Origin: Sphingomonas kyeonggiensis
GTDB taxonomy: Bacteria; Pseudomonadota; Alphaproteobacteria; Sphingomonadales; Sphingomonadaceae
NCBI RefSeq assembly: GCF_030812785.1
Contig: NZ_JAUSTJ010000002.1
Span: 744,001-808,000 of the forward strand
Length of the DNA stretch: 64,000 nucleotides
Reading direction: 5' to 3'
A model generated the notes under the pieces. The model had not been told where the DNA came from and made no database searches. It worked only from the letters and a program-made list of their open reading frames with translations. Shown one piece after another: positions 7,884 to 16,529 of the stretch (its first letter is position 1; each line of letters opens with the position of its first letter). A program made the position numbers and the translations under genes.

Positions 7884-8342
7884 TTAGTTGCCGGCGGGCG
7901 CAGGTGCATTCGGAGCCGGTGCATCGGCGGGGGGAGGCGGCGGCGGGCCCATGCGATGGCCGGGGCCGCCTGGACCTTCACGGCCGGGGCCGAAGCCATG
8001 GCCGCCTTGGGGACCGCCATGCGGGCCGCGATGCCAGCCGCCGCGGCCGCCATGGCCACGACCGTGCCTGCGCATCTGCTCGAAGCGGCCGAAGCGCAGT
8101 TCCTCGCGGGAGAGCTTGCCGTCCTTGCTCACGTCATACCGCTCGAAGCGCGCGGCGGCGGCCTTCATCCATTCGTCCCTGCTGACGAAGCCGTCCTTGT
8201 TGAGGTCGATCGGATTGTGCCGCGGCCCCTGGGCCTTTTCGGTACGGGGCGGGGTACGGTCCTGCGGGGCCGCCATCGCGGCGCCGGTGCCGAAGGTGAG
8301 CGTGCCGGCAGCGAGCAGCGCGGCGAGTTTCAGTTTCATCAT
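7884..8342 (-). CDS. Exported EF-hand protein with His/Gly/Pro-rich tail
   Basis: A 152-residue protein with a signal peptide (cleavage near AMAA, residues 22-25). Two EF-hand calcium loops are visible: DLNKDGFVSRDEW and DVSKDGKLSREEL. The C-terminal half is low complexity, rich in His and Gly and then Pro and Ala, and might bind metals. Similar small periplasmic EF-hand proteins are common in sphingomonads without a known function. Two adjacent ATG codons at the start are equivalent. A REPIN lies just beyond its stop. Confidence 0.8.
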   Translation of the reverse strand: MMKLKLAALLAAGTLTFGTGAAMAAPQDRTPPRTEKAQGPRHNPIDLNKDGFVSRDEWMKAAAARFERYDVSKDGKLSREELRFGRFEQMRRHGRGHGGRGGWHRGPHGGPQGGHGFGPGREGPGGPGHRMGPPPPPPADAPAPNAPAPAGN

Positions 8343-8455
8343 GCCTTTTCTCCGCTCCAGTGATGTCTGGATGACGGAGAATTAGCCCGAGAGTGTCGCG
8401 CGGATTTCTCGTTGAGGAGCCGAAATTGTCGCAACTTGTCGGCTCGCCTTTGCCG

Positions 8456-8471
8456 ATGATACCGGTATCAT
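8456..8471. promoter_or_regulatory. Perfect palindrome, possible LacI-type operator
   Basis: ATGATACCGGTATCAT is a perfect 16-base palindrome with the central CG typical of LacI-family operators. It ends 27 bases before the GH95 start, where binding would block transcription. No LacI-type regulator gene is in the window. Confidence 0.45.
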
Positions 8472-8498
8472 GCGCGCGATAACGAGCAGGAGAGGGCG

Positions 8499-10844
8499 AT
8501 GCGGGACATGGCGTGCGACCGGCGCGGGGCGATGGGATTGTTCGCGGCGGCAGGGGCCGCGCTTGCCGCGCCCGGCGCCCGGGCAAAGGGAGTCGCACAG
8601 GCCGCCAACCTGCTCTGGTATGAGCAGCCTGCGAAGGAATGGACCGAGGCGCTGCCGATCGGCAACGGCCGGATCGGCGCGATGGTGTTCGGCGGGATTG
8701 CCGAGGAGCGGCTCCAGCTCAACGAGGATACGCTTTGGGCGGGCGGGCCCTATGATCCGGTCAATCCCGCGGCGAAGGCGGCGCTTCCCGAGGTGCGGCG
8801 GCTGATCTTCGAGGGCAGGTTCGCCGAGGCCGAGACGCTCGCCAATGAGAGGCTGATGGCCACGCCGCTGCGCCAGGCGGCCTACCAGACGGTCGGCAGC
8901 CTGGAGATCGCGCTGCCCGGGATCGATGCGGCGAAGGTGATGGGCTATCGGCGCAGCCTGGATCTCGACGCGGCGCTGGCCGAGACGCTGTTTACCCTGG
9001 AGGGGGTGACGCATCGCCGGCGGGTGATCGCCTCGCCGGTCGACCAGGTGATCGCGGTGGAGCTGAGCGCCAGCCGGCGCGGTTCGGTGTCGTGCCGGCT
9101 GGCCTTCACCTCGCCCGAGAAGCAGTGGCAGGTGCGGGCGGAGGGCGCGACCCTGGTGCTGGGCGGGCGCAACGATCCGCATGGCAGCATTGCCGGGGCG
9201 CTGCGCTTCGAAGCGCGCCTGGAGGTCGAGGCCAGGGGCGGGCGGGTGCGTGCCGAGGGCGATGCGCTGCTGGTCGAGGGTGCCGACGCAGTGGTGCTGC
9301 GGATCGCGATGGCGACCAGCTACAGGCGGTTCGACGATGTCAGCGGCGATCCGGGCGCGATCACCGCGCGGCAGATCGCGGCGGCAAGGAAGAAAGGGTT
9401 CGAGGCGCTGGCCGCCGCGACTGCGGCCGAGCATCGCCGGCTGTTCCGGCGGGTGACGCTCGACCTGGGCAGCACGCCGGCGGCGGCGCTGCCGACCGAC
9501 CGGCGCATCCGCGAGTCCGAGACCAGCGACGATCCGGCGCTCGCCGCGCTCTACTTCCAATATGCCCGCTATCTGCTGGCCTGCTCCTCGCGGCCGGGGA
9601 CGCAGGCGGCGAACCTGCAGGGCATCTGGAACGACAAGCTGAGCCCGCCCTGGGGCAGCAAGTACACGATCAACATCAATACCGAGATGAACTACTGGCC
9701 CGCGCACACGACGAACCTGGCCGAGTGCGTCGAGCCGCTGGTCCAGCTGGTCCGCGAGATCGCGGTGACCGGCACGAAGACGGCGCGCGACATGTATGGT
9801 GCGCGCGGCTGGGTGTGCCACCACAATACCGATCTGTGGCGCGCGACCGCGCCGATCGACGGGGCGAAATACGGGCTGTGGCCGATGGGCGGCGCGTGGC
9901 TCTGCACGCATCTGTGGGAGCATTATGAATATGCGCCCGACCGGGCTTATCTGGAATCGATCTGGCCGATCCTGAGTGGTGCCTGCCTGTTCTTCCTCGA
10001 TACGCTGCAAGTCGATCCCGCGAGCGGGCAGCTCGTCACCAACCCCTCGCTGTCGCCGGAGAATGACCATGGCCATGGCGCGTCGCTGATCTTCGCGCCG
10101 ACGATGGACAGCCAGATATTGCGCGACCTGTTCGACCAGACGATCGCGGCGGCGGGCGTGTTGGGGCGTGACAAGGCGCTGGTCGCCGAGATCGCGGCGG
10201 CGCGGGCCAAGCTGCCGCCGATGCGGGTGGGCAGGCAGGGCCAGCTCCAGGAATGGCCGTTCGACTGGGATGCGGACGCCGAGGACGTGCATCACCGCCA
10301 CGTCTCGCATCTCTATGGGCTCTACCCGAGCCGCCAGATCGATCCCGAGCGCACGCCCGAGCTGGCGGCGGCGGCGAAGCGCAGCCTGGAAATACGCGGC
10401 GACAAGGCGACCGGCTGGGCGACGGCGTGGCGGATCAACCTGTGGGCGCGGCTGCGCGACGGCGACCATGCCCATGCGATCCTGAAGTTCCTGCTCGGGC
10501 CCGAGCGCACCTATCCCAACATGTTCGACGCGCATCCGCCCTTCCAGATCGACGGCAATTTCGGTGGCGCGGCGGGGATTGTCGAGATGCTGGTGCAGAA
10601 CCAGGGCGAGCGGATCGACCTGCTGCCCGCCTTGCCCCGCGCCTGGCCCGAGGGGCGGGCGACGGGCCTGCGCACGCGCGGAGGCTGCGCGCTCGACCTC
10701 AGCTGGCGGAACGGGCGGCTGGAGCAGCTACGGCTGCGCGGCACGGTTGCGGGGATGCGGGAGGTCCGTCTGGGCGGGAAGGCGCGCCGGGTGCGGATCG
10801 TGCCGGGGCGCGAGGTGCTGCTGAGGGCGGCGGACTTCGTCTAG
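8499..10844 (+). CDS. Exported glycoside hydrolase family 95 (alpha-L-fucosidase or galactosidase type)
   Basis: A 781-residue enzyme. The N-terminus (DRRGAMGLFAAAGAALAAPG) is a Tat-type signal with twin Arg. The N-terminal GH95 domain begins with LLWYEQPAKEWTEALPIGNG and RLQLNEDTLWAGGP. The catalytic (alpha/alpha)6 region shows the conserved Asn pair in TININTEMNYWP (about residues 390-400) and the catalytic Asp region IDGNFGGAAGIVEML (about 683-697). GH95 enzymes invert and cleave alpha-1,2-fucose or related L-galactose linkages. No sugar transporter or TonB receptor is adjacent. A LacI-like palindrome lies upstream. Its stop interlocks with that of the convergent kinase gene. Confidence 0.9.
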   Translation: MRDMACDRRGAMGLFAAAGAALAAPGARAKGVAQAANLLWYEQPAKEWTEALPIGNGRIGAMVFGGIAEERLQLNEDTLWAGGPYDPVNPAAKAALPEVRRLIFEGRFAEAETLANERLMATPLRQAAYQTVGSLEIALPGIDAAKVMGYRRSLDLDAALAETLFTLEGVTHRRRVIASPVDQVIAVELSASRRGSVSCRLAFTSPEKQWQVRAEGATLVLGGRNDPHGSIAGALRFEARLEVEARGGRVRAEGDALLVEGADAVVLRIAMATSYRRFDDVSGDPGAITARQIAAARKKGFEALAAATAAEHRRLFRRVTLDLGSTPAAALPTDRRIRESETSDDPALAALYFQYARYLLACSSRPGTQAANLQGIWNDKLSPPWGSKYTININTEMNYWPAHTTNLAECVEPLVQLVREIAVTGTKTARDMYGARGWVCHHNTDLWRATAPIDGAKYGLWPMGGAWLCTHLWEHYEYAPDRAYLESIWPILSGACLFFLDTLQVDPASGQLVTNPSLSPENDHGHGASLIFAPTMDSQILRDLFDQTIAAAGVLGRDKALVAEIAAARAKLPPMRVGRQGQLQEWPFDWDADAEDVHHRHVSHLYGLYPSRQIDPERTPELAAAAKRSLEIRGDKATGWATAWRINLWARLRDGDHAHAILKFLLGPERTYPNMFDAHPPFQIDGNFGGAAGIVEMLVQNQGERIDLLPALPRAWPEGRATGLRTRGGCALDLSWRNGRLEQLRLRGTVAGMREVRLGGKARRVRIVPGREVLLRAADFV

Positions 10845-12829
10845 GCTTCCGCAGCTTCCTCGCGGTCGAGCGTCGGCAGGGTGAAGGTGAAGATCGCGCC
10901 GCCTTCGGGCGCGTTCGCCGCCGAGAAGGCGCCGCCGTGCATCTCGACGATGCGCTTCGAGATCGACAGGCCGATGCCCATGCCCTCGCTGGTCTTGTTG
11001 GCGGAGAAGCGCTTGAACAGTTCGGCCAGCGTCTCGGGCGGCAGGCCGGGGCCATTGTCGCGGCACTGCACCTCGACCATCGCGTCGGGCGCGGGGCGGG
11101 CGGTGATCCAGATGCGCGGGTCCTTCTGGCCGGTCTCGCGCAGTGCCTCGACCGCGTTGCGCATCAGGTTCACCAGCACCTGCTGGACCTGGACGCGATC
11201 GACGAAGACGCGGAGGTTCGGCGGCTCGACGTCGCACTCGATCTGTGCGGCGAGGCGGCCCGAGCCGACCAGGACGAGCCGGGCGGCATCCTCGATCATC
11301 GGCTGGAGCGGCTCGATGCTGCGCTCGGTGTCGTTGCGCTCGGTGAAGCTGCGCAGGCGGCGGATGATCTCGCCGGCCTGCATCACCTGCTCACGGGCAT
11401 TGCCGACCATCTCGGTGCCGGGTCCTTCCGACCCGCTGGCCTTGGCGATCATCACCGCGGCGGAGAGATAGTTGGCGGCGGCTGCGAGGGGCTGGTTGAG
11501 CTCGTGGGCGAGATCGGCGGCGGCCTCGCCCATCGCGCTCTGGCGCGCGAGATGGGCAAGCTCGGCATTGAGCTGGGCGACCTGGTCCTCGACGCTGAAC
11601 TGGGCCGACATGTCGCGCATGAAGATCGTCAGATACTGGACGGCATCGGCCTTCACCCGGCCGGCGCGAGCCTCGAGCGGGAAGACCGAGCCGTCGCGGC
11701 GCTGGCCGATGACGCTGAGCGGCTCGGCGTCCCAAGGGCTGAGCTCGCGCTCGCGCAGGTCCCAGAGCTCGCGCTGGTAGCGATCGGCATGCGCCTCGGG
11801 GCCGAGCATGGTGATCGGCTTGCCGAGCACGTCCTCGGCGCGATAGCCCCAGAGGCGCTCGGCGGCGGCGCTGAACTCGAGGATCGTGCCCTGCTCCTCG
11901 ATCAGGATGACCGCGTCGGGGACCATCGCCAGCACCGCGCTGAGCTTCGCCTCGCGCAGCGCGAGGGCGCTGCTCTGCATGTCGGCATGACGGATGGCGC
12001 GCATCAGCACCAGGGCGAGGATGAGCACGTCGCCGGCTAGGACGAGGAACTGCGCGGCGCCGAAGCCGACCAGCCCGGTCTGATAGGCGGCGATACCGAT
12101 CAGCGAGGGAATGGCGGGCAGGATGATGATCGCCGGGGCGAGCTGGACCAGCACGTGCCAGCCGCGTTCGTCCGCCTGGTGTCGCATCGCGTGGAGCGTC
12201 AGCCCGGCGAGCGGGAGCAGGGCGATCGCGGTGGAGATGGTCGACTTGCCCAGAAAGGCGGGTGAGATCAGGCCGGGCCCAGTGGTGAGCAGGGCGGCCG
12301 CGGCGAGCAGGGTGAGCGCCATTGCTGCGCTCGACAGCAGCAAAGCGGTGATGCGGGGGATCCGCCGGTCCGAGGTGATGGCGACCGCCGCGAGCCCGCC
12401 CACCGCCTGCACCATGGTCGCGCCGCCGGGGGGCAGCCCATTGTTGCGGACGCCCAGGCGCTGGACGGCTTCAGGGAAGAACAGCCGCTCCACCGCGATA
12501 GCCCCGGTCAGGTACTGGAGCGTGATCAGGCTGAGCAGGATCGCCGCCGGCGCAAAGGCGAGCCGCGCGAGCCGGGGATGGCCGCTCACCGCCAGGAATG
12601 CGGTGAGCGTCACGCTGGCGCCGTTGATCGCGCTGAGGGGCGCCACCGCGTAATTGGGGTCGCCGAAGCCGCGCAGCACGGGGATGCCGAGCAGCCAGCC
12701 GAACAGCGGGGAGGAGAGGATGAGGAAGCCGATCCCGGTGAACCATATCGGCAGGCTGGTCGCGCCGAGGCTGGCCCAACGATGGTCGGGAGCCGCCTTG
12801 CCTTGCCTGTTCGTCGCCGCGCTCGTCAT
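10841..12829 (-). CDS. Membrane PAS-containing histidine kinase (FixL-like)
   Basis: A protein of 662 residues from ATG 12829; an upstream in-frame start at 12943 would add 38 residues, but the ATG sits directly before the first hydrophobic part. Residues about 20-275 contain seven or eight membrane helices. A PAS domain follows (AMVPDAVILIEEQGTILEFS, then RLWGYRAEDVLGKPI), with PAC-like QRRDGSVFPLEARAG. The phospho-acceptor His is near residue 442 in DLAHELNQPLAAAANYL, the FixL/DctB type. The ATPase boxes are NLMRNAVEAL, DNGPGLPPE and GMGIGLSISKRIVE. No response regulator gene is adjacent, so it is an orphan kinase here; its signal is unknown. Confidence 0.88.
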   Translation of the reverse strand: MTSAATNRQGKAAPDHRWASLGATSLPIWFTGIGFLILSSPLFGWLLGIPVLRGFGDPNYAVAPLSAINGASVTLTAFLAVSGHPRLARLAFAPAAILLSLITLQYLTGAIAVERLFFPEAVQRLGVRNNGLPPGGATMVQAVGGLAAVAITSDRRIPRITALLLSSAAMALTLLAAAALLTTGPGLISPAFLGKSTISTAIALLPLAGLTLHAMRHQADERGWHVLVQLAPAIIILPAIPSLIGIAAYQTGLVGFGAAQFLVLAGDVLILALVLMRAIRHADMQSSALALREAKLSAVLAMVPDAVILIEEQGTILEFSAAAERLWGYRAEDVLGKPITMLGPEAHADRYQRELWDLRERELSPWDAEPLSVIGQRRDGSVFPLEARAGRVKADAVQYLTIFMRDMSAQFSVEDQVAQLNAELAHLARQSAMGEAAADLAHELNQPLAAAANYLSAAVMIAKASGSEGPGTEMVGNAREQVMQAGEIIRRLRSFTERNDTERSIEPLQPMIEDAARLVLVGSGRLAAQIECDVEPPNLRVFVDRVQVQQVLVNLMRNAVEALRETGQKDPRIWITARPAPDAMVEVQCRDNGPGLPPETLAELFKRFSANKTSEGMGIGLSISKRIVEMHGGAFSAANAPEGGAIFTFTLPTLDREEAAEA

Positions 12830-12923
12830 GGATATTCCCGGGGCCGGGCCACGCCCTTTCCTGCACCTTGTAGCAGGAAGCCCCCCGCGCGGCGAAATCC
12901 GGAAAAACCCCAGCGCCCGCCAC

Positions 12924-12949
12924 GGAACGTTCCAGCGCCGCAACCCGTT
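12924..12949 (+). promoter_or_regulatory. EcfG-type general stress promoter
   Basis: GGAAC at 12924-12928, a 17-base spacer, then CGTT at 12946-12949: an exact match to the alphaproteobacterial EcfG consensus. It is 17 bases upstream of the small membrane protein start at 12966, which implies a very short leader or use of the later ATG at 12981. Confidence 0.7.
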
Positions 12950-12965
12950 GAGGGAGAAACTCTAA

Positions 12966-13127
12966 ATGGAGAGCGTGCCGATGCTTTGGACGATCGTCGT
13001 CATCCTGCTGATCCTGTGGCTGCTGGGCTTCACCTTCCATGTCGGCGCAGGGCTGATCCACATCCTGCTGGTGGTCGCCGTGGTGGTCGGCCTGATCCAG
13101 CTCTTCACCGGCCGCAGGGTGGTATAG
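12966..13127 (+). CDS. Small hydrophobic membrane protein (lmo0937/DUF5670 type)
   Basis: A 53-residue protein (48 if ATG 12981 is used). The core MLWTIVVILLILWLLGF, a short polar turn, then GLIHILLVVAVVVGLIQLF and a basic end matches the lmo0937 family of two-helix membrane peptides, which are widespread and uncharacterised but often stress-induced. The later ATG matches the usual MLWTI start and has GGAG nine bases upstream; the earlier one has AGGGAG nine bases upstream. The exact EcfG promoter match in front supports control by the general stress response. Confidence 0.8.
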   Translation: MESVPMLWTIVVILLILWLLGFTFHVGAGLIHILLVVAVVVGLIQLFTGRRVV

Positions 13128-13208
13128 TCCCGCACGGGCGCATCATCGGCCCTTCGGTGCTTGGGTGATGCGCAGGTTGTTCGGGATTCCAGATCAGGGC
13201 GTGCCCGG

Positions 13209-13285
13209 TTCCCCGGCGAAAGCCGGGGCCCAGGGTCGCAAGCGGGACGGCAGAGAAACCCTGGGCCCCGGCTTTCGCCGGGGAA
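13209..13285. repeat. REPIN-like REP doublet
   Basis: Left unit TTCCCCGGCGAAAGCCGGGG then CCCAGG, and its inverted copy, with a spacer of only about 25 bases. It separates two convergent genes and probably forms one long hairpin. Confidence 0.85.
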
Positions 13286-13301
13286 CAAGGCGGATTAACC
13301 G

Positions 13302-14576
13302 CTAGTCGCCCTGCGGCCCGAGATAGGTCTCGCCATAGACGGCCTTGCGGAAGTCGCGGTGGAGCGACACCTGGAAGGGCTTGGTCTGGACGAAGAACAC
13401 CGCGGTCAGCTTGTTGGCAGGATCGACCCAGAACAGGGTGGAGGCGGCGCCGTCCCAGAAGAACTCGCCGACCGCGCCGCGCTGCTCCTCGGGCGTCTGG
13501 GGCTGGCCGATCCGCACCGCGAAATCGAAGCCGAAGCCGACATTGCCCTTGCCGGGCAGCCAGCTGCGCTCGGTGATCCGCGGATCGAGCTGGTTGGTCG
13601 ACATCAGCCGCACGGTCGAGGGCTTGAGGATGCGGACGCCGTCGAGCGTGCCCTGGCCCAGCAGCATGCGGGCGAAGCGCATGTAATCGTCGATCGGCGC
13701 GACGATGCCCGCGCCGCCCATCGTCATCGCCGGCTTGGGGAAGTTGCGCGCGCGGGTGACCGCGTCCGGCTCGCGGGTGAGCTTGCCGTCGGTACCGAGG
13801 AGATAGGTGGCGGCGAAGCGGTCGAGCCGCTCCTGCGGCTGGGTCCAGGCGGCTTCCTTGATCCCGAGTGGGGCGAGGACGTGCTGGCGGGCATAATCCT
13901 CGAACTTCTGGCCCGAGAGCTTCTCGACCAGCAGCGCCTGCACGTCGACCGCCGAGCTGTATCGCCATTCGGTGCCAGGATCGTAGATCAGCGGCGAATG
14001 GGCAAGGCGATGGCCGAACTCGGTCAGGTCGTGATCGAGCCCGAGCGGATCGGCGGCGGCAAAGGCCTTTTCCGCAGCGCTGGGGCCGTCGCCATAGGCG
14101 AAGCCGGCGGTGTGGCGCAGCACGTCGCGGATCGTCACCGGGCGCTTCGAGGGGCGCCAGATCGGCTGGCCGTTCGCATCGGTGCCGTCCTGCACCAGCA
14201 TCGTCGCGAATTCGGGGAGGTAGCGGGAAAGCGGATCGTCGAGGCCGAACTTGCCCTGTTCCCAGAGCTGCATCAGCGAGACGCCGGTGACCGGCTTGGT
14301 CATCGAATAGATCTGGACGAGCGTGTCGCGCTTCATCGGCCGGTTGGCTTCGCGGTCGGCCAGGCCATTGGCGCCGAAATAGACTTCGCGGCCGTCCTTC
14401 CAGACGAGCGCCTCGACCCCGCTCGCGCGGCCGCTGGAGACCATCTCGGCGAGCGCCTTGTCGAGGCGGGCCTTGTCGATCCGGAAGCTGGCGGTGGCGG
14501 TGGGTTTCTCCTGCGCCAGTGCGGGCAGGGGCTGCGCGATCAGCAGCGCGGCGACGAAAGGCAGGACCGGTCGCAT
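13302..14576 (-). CDS. Exported serine hydrolase of the class C beta-lactamase/EstB family
   Basis: A 424-residue protein with a signal peptide (cleavage near ALAQ, residues 19-22). The catalytic S-x-x-K is in IYSMTKPVTGVSLMQ, with the usual downstream LDDPLSRYLPEF and VTIRDVLRHTAGF. The tyrosine motif is replaced by YSSAVD, seen in esterases of this group. Such enzymes act on esters, D-amino peptides or beta-lactams; the substrate is not predictable. ATG 14576 is chosen over an earlier ATG at 14591 because GGAGAG lies just before it. A LacI-type operator candidate is 29 bases upstream. Confidence 0.85.
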   Translation of the reverse strand: MRPVLPFVAALLIAQPLPALAQEKPTATASFRIDKARLDKALAEMVSSGRASGVEALVWKDGREVYFGANGLADREANRPMKRDTLVQIYSMTKPVTGVSLMQLWEQGKFGLDDPLSRYLPEFATMLVQDGTDANGQPIWRPSKRPVTIRDVLRHTAGFAYGDGPSAAEKAFAAADPLGLDHDLTEFGHRLAHSPLIYDPGTEWRYSSAVDVQALLVEKLSGQKFEDYARQHVLAPLGIKEAAWTQPQERLDRFAATYLLGTDGKLTREPDAVTRARNFPKPAMTMGGAGIVAPIDDYMRFARMLLGQGTLDGVRILKPSTVRLMSTNQLDPRITERSWLPGKGNVGFGFDFAVRIGQPQTPEEQRGAVGEFFWDGAASTLFWVDPANKLTAVFFVQTKPFQVSLHRDFRKAVYGETYLGPQGD

Positions 14577-14604
14577 AGACTCTCCACTCAATATTTTTCG
14601 GCGG

Positions 14605-14618
14605 TGGTAGCGCTAACT
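14605..14618. promoter_or_regulatory. Possible LacI-type operator
   Basis: TGGTAGCGCTAACT is close to TGGTAGCGCTACCA, a near-palindrome typical of LacI-family sites in alphaproteobacteria and xanthomonads. It lies in the divergent space between the serine hydrolase (start 14576) and chpT (start 14722), nearer the hydrolase. Confidence 0.35.
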
Positions 14619-14721
14619 TCGTCGCGTCGGCAAGCCCGACCTTTGTCGCGTGCGGTGCTGTGCGCTTGCAGCATGGCGCCCTCTGGGCCAAAGAAGCAGG
14701 ACCTGCCGGGGAGCGCGCATC

Positions 14722-15366
14722 TTGAACATCAGTCCGACCGATTTCGCCAGTCTGCTCTGCTCGCGGCTCTGCCACGACCTGCTGAGCCCGGTGGGGGCGC
14801 TCAACAACGGGCTGGAGCTGCTCGCCGACGAGCATGATCCCGAGATGCGGGCGCGCTGCCTGGAGCTGCTTAACGAGAGCGCCAAGGCGAGCGCCAACAA
14901 GCTGAAATTCTTCCGCCTGGCCTTCGGCGCCGCGGGCGGCTTCGGCGAGACGGTCGACACGCGCGAGGCGCAGGCGGCCATCGAGGGGCTGTTCGGCGAG
15001 AACCACCGCGTCAATGTCGGCTGGATGGTTGAGGACCCGGTTCTCCCCAAGCAGGCGATCAAGGTGCTGATGAACCTGTCGCTGATCGGCGGCGACGCGC
15101 TGATCCGCGGCGGCCAGCTCGACATCGGCGCGGAGATCATCGACGGCCAGATCGAGATCGTCGTGCGCGCCGATGGGCCGCGCATCGTGCTCGACCCCGA
15201 GCTGCGCAGCGCGCTGGCCGGGGGCAAGGACGATTTGCCGATCACTCCGCGCGCGGCGGCGGCCTATCTGGTCCATGCGCTGGTCACGCAGGGCGGCGGC
15301 ATGCTCCAGGTGAGCCCGCCCGACGCAGAGGTGCTGCTGTTCGGGGCAAGCTTCCGGGTCGCCTGA
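14722..15366 (+). CDS. chpT: Histidine phosphotransferase ChpT
   Basis: A 214-residue pseudo-kinase phosphotransferase. The signature is the acceptor-helix sequence LLCSRLCHDLLSPVGALNNG with the phosphorylated His, followed by a degenerate ATPase-like domain without N/G boxes. ChpT moves phosphate from CckA to CtrA and CpdR in alphaproteobacterial cell-cycle and motility control. The start is TTG 14722, preceded by GGGAG at 14709-14713; an upstream in-frame ATG exists but would add an unrelated Arg-rich leader. CckA and CtrA are outside the window. Confidence 0.88.
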   Translation: MNISPTDFASLLCSRLCHDLLSPVGALNNGLELLADEHDPEMRARCLELLNESAKASANKLKFFRLAFGAAGGFGETVDTREAQAAIEGLFGENHRVNVGWMVEDPVLPKQAIKVLMNLSLIGGDALIRGGQLDIGAEIIDGQIEIVVRADGPRIVLDPELRSALAGGKDDLPITPRAAAAYLVHALVTQGGGMLQVSPPDAEVLLFGASFRVA

Positions 15367-15443
15367 CCATATCGATTACAGTTGTAGTTGTAAGAGGCGC
15401 ATCGGCGTGACATGCTCGCGGAGACCGTGGGCATGGGGGGCGT

Positions 15444-16529
15444 ATGCGTGGCTTGAGGGTGGTGGCGGCGGTGCTGGTGCTCGGGATGTCGGCGCCTTGC
15501 TTGGGCCAATCCTATCACGATCTCGTCGATGCTTCTGAGGGCTTCAACGGCGTCGCGCTGGTCGGCACCGGCAAGCATGTCAGCTTCGTGAAGGGGATCG
15601 GCTGGGCGGACGCAGGGAATGGCGTACCGATGCTGGCGAACACCCGGTTCGAGACCGGATCGGTGTCCAAATGGATCGCCTCGATCGTGATCCTCAGGCT
15701 GGTGGATCAGGGCAAGCTCGATATCGACGCGCCGATTACGCGCTACCTGCCCGATTATCGCGCGGACACCGGCGCCCGGCTGACGCTCCGGCGGCTGATG
15801 AGCCATTCGAGCGGCCTGCCCAACCAGCTGCAGGAGGCGCGCAAGGACGTGCAGTCGCGCGGTGTGGAACTCGAGCAGATGGAAGCCGTGCGGCGTTATG
15901 CCAGCGGTGACCTGGCCTTCGAGCCCGGAACGGCCTGGGACTATTCGCACTCCAATTGGGTTCTCGCCAAGGCGATCGTCGAGCGCGTCACCGACAAGCC
16001 CTACGCGGCTTTGGTCGATCAGCTGCTGGTCCGGCCGCTGAGGCTCAAGGATAGTGGGGTCTATCGTGGCGATTCCGGTGCGGTGACAGGCATTGCGCAG
16101 GGGTATGCGGGGCTTGATCCGCGGCCGGTGCGCAAGCCGAATCCGGTGCCGGATTTCATGGCGATGGCCGGTGGCTATTATACCAGCGCGCCCGACCTGA
16201 TGACGCTGATGAATGCGGTGCTGGATGGCAAGCTGCTCAGCCCCGCCTCGCGAAAGGCGCTGATGACGACGTTGATGCCCGACCAGCATTATGCGCTGGG
16301 CGGCCGGGTGCGGATCGAGAAGATCGGGAGTACCGAGCGGGAAGCGGCGTGGGAAGATGGTTCGAACGGCGGCTTCCGGATGCTCGCTCGCCGCGTACTC
16401 GCCGACGGGCACACCGTGATCGTCTTCACCAATGCGAGCTTCGATTATCAGAAGCTCGGGGATCTCGGCACGAAGCTGCTGGATGCCAGCTATGCGGGCG
16501 AGAATGGATCCTCTGATTTGGGGGACTAA
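15444..16529 (+). CDS. Exported serine hydrolase, beta-lactamase-like fold
   Basis: A 361-residue protein with a signal peptide (cleavage near CLGQ, residues 19-22). The catalytic motif is SVSK in RFETGSVSKWIASIVI; the second motif is YSHSN within AWDYSHSNWVLAKAIVE. LDIDAPITRYLPDY and LRRLMSHSSGLPNQ are family features. It is distinct from the larger paralogue at 13302 and does not look like a resistance-type beta-lactamase. The TTACA and TGTAA ends at 15376-15393 are inverted but spaced differently from BlaI boxes. Its stop interlocks with the convergent gene. Confidence 0.85.
   Translation: MRGLRVVAAVLVLGMSAPCLGQSYHDLVDASEGFNGVALVGTGKHVSFVKGIGWADAGNGVPMLANTRFETGSVSKWIASIVILRLVDQGKLDIDAPITRYLPDYRADTGARLTLRRLMSHSSGLPNQLQEARKDVQSRGVELEQMEAVRRYASGDLAFEPGTAWDYSHSNWVLAKAIVERVTDKPYAALVDQLLVRPLRLKDSGVYRGDSGAVTGIAQGYAGLDPRPVRKPNPVPDFMAMAGGYYTSAPDLMTLMNAVLDGKLLSPASRKALMTTLMPDQHYALGGRVRIEKIGSTEREAAWEDGSNGGFRMLARRVLADGHTVIVFTNASFDYQKLGDLGTKLLDASYAGENGSSDLGD

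Noticed and set aside
8382..10535. 717-codon open frame opposite the GH95 gene
   Set aside because: Antisense shadow of a well-supported enzyme; the translation is low-complexity Arg/Pro/Ala without domains.
15376..15393. TTACA...TGTAA before the second serine hydrolase, as a BlaI box
   Set aside because: BlaI/MecI sites have TACA and TGTA two bases apart; here the gap is eight, and no blaI gene is present.
13302..16529. Antibiotic-resistance beta-lactamases
   Set aside because: Both proteins have SxxK but lack the class C KTG and YAN patterns in recognisable form and are closer to esterase/peptidase relatives.
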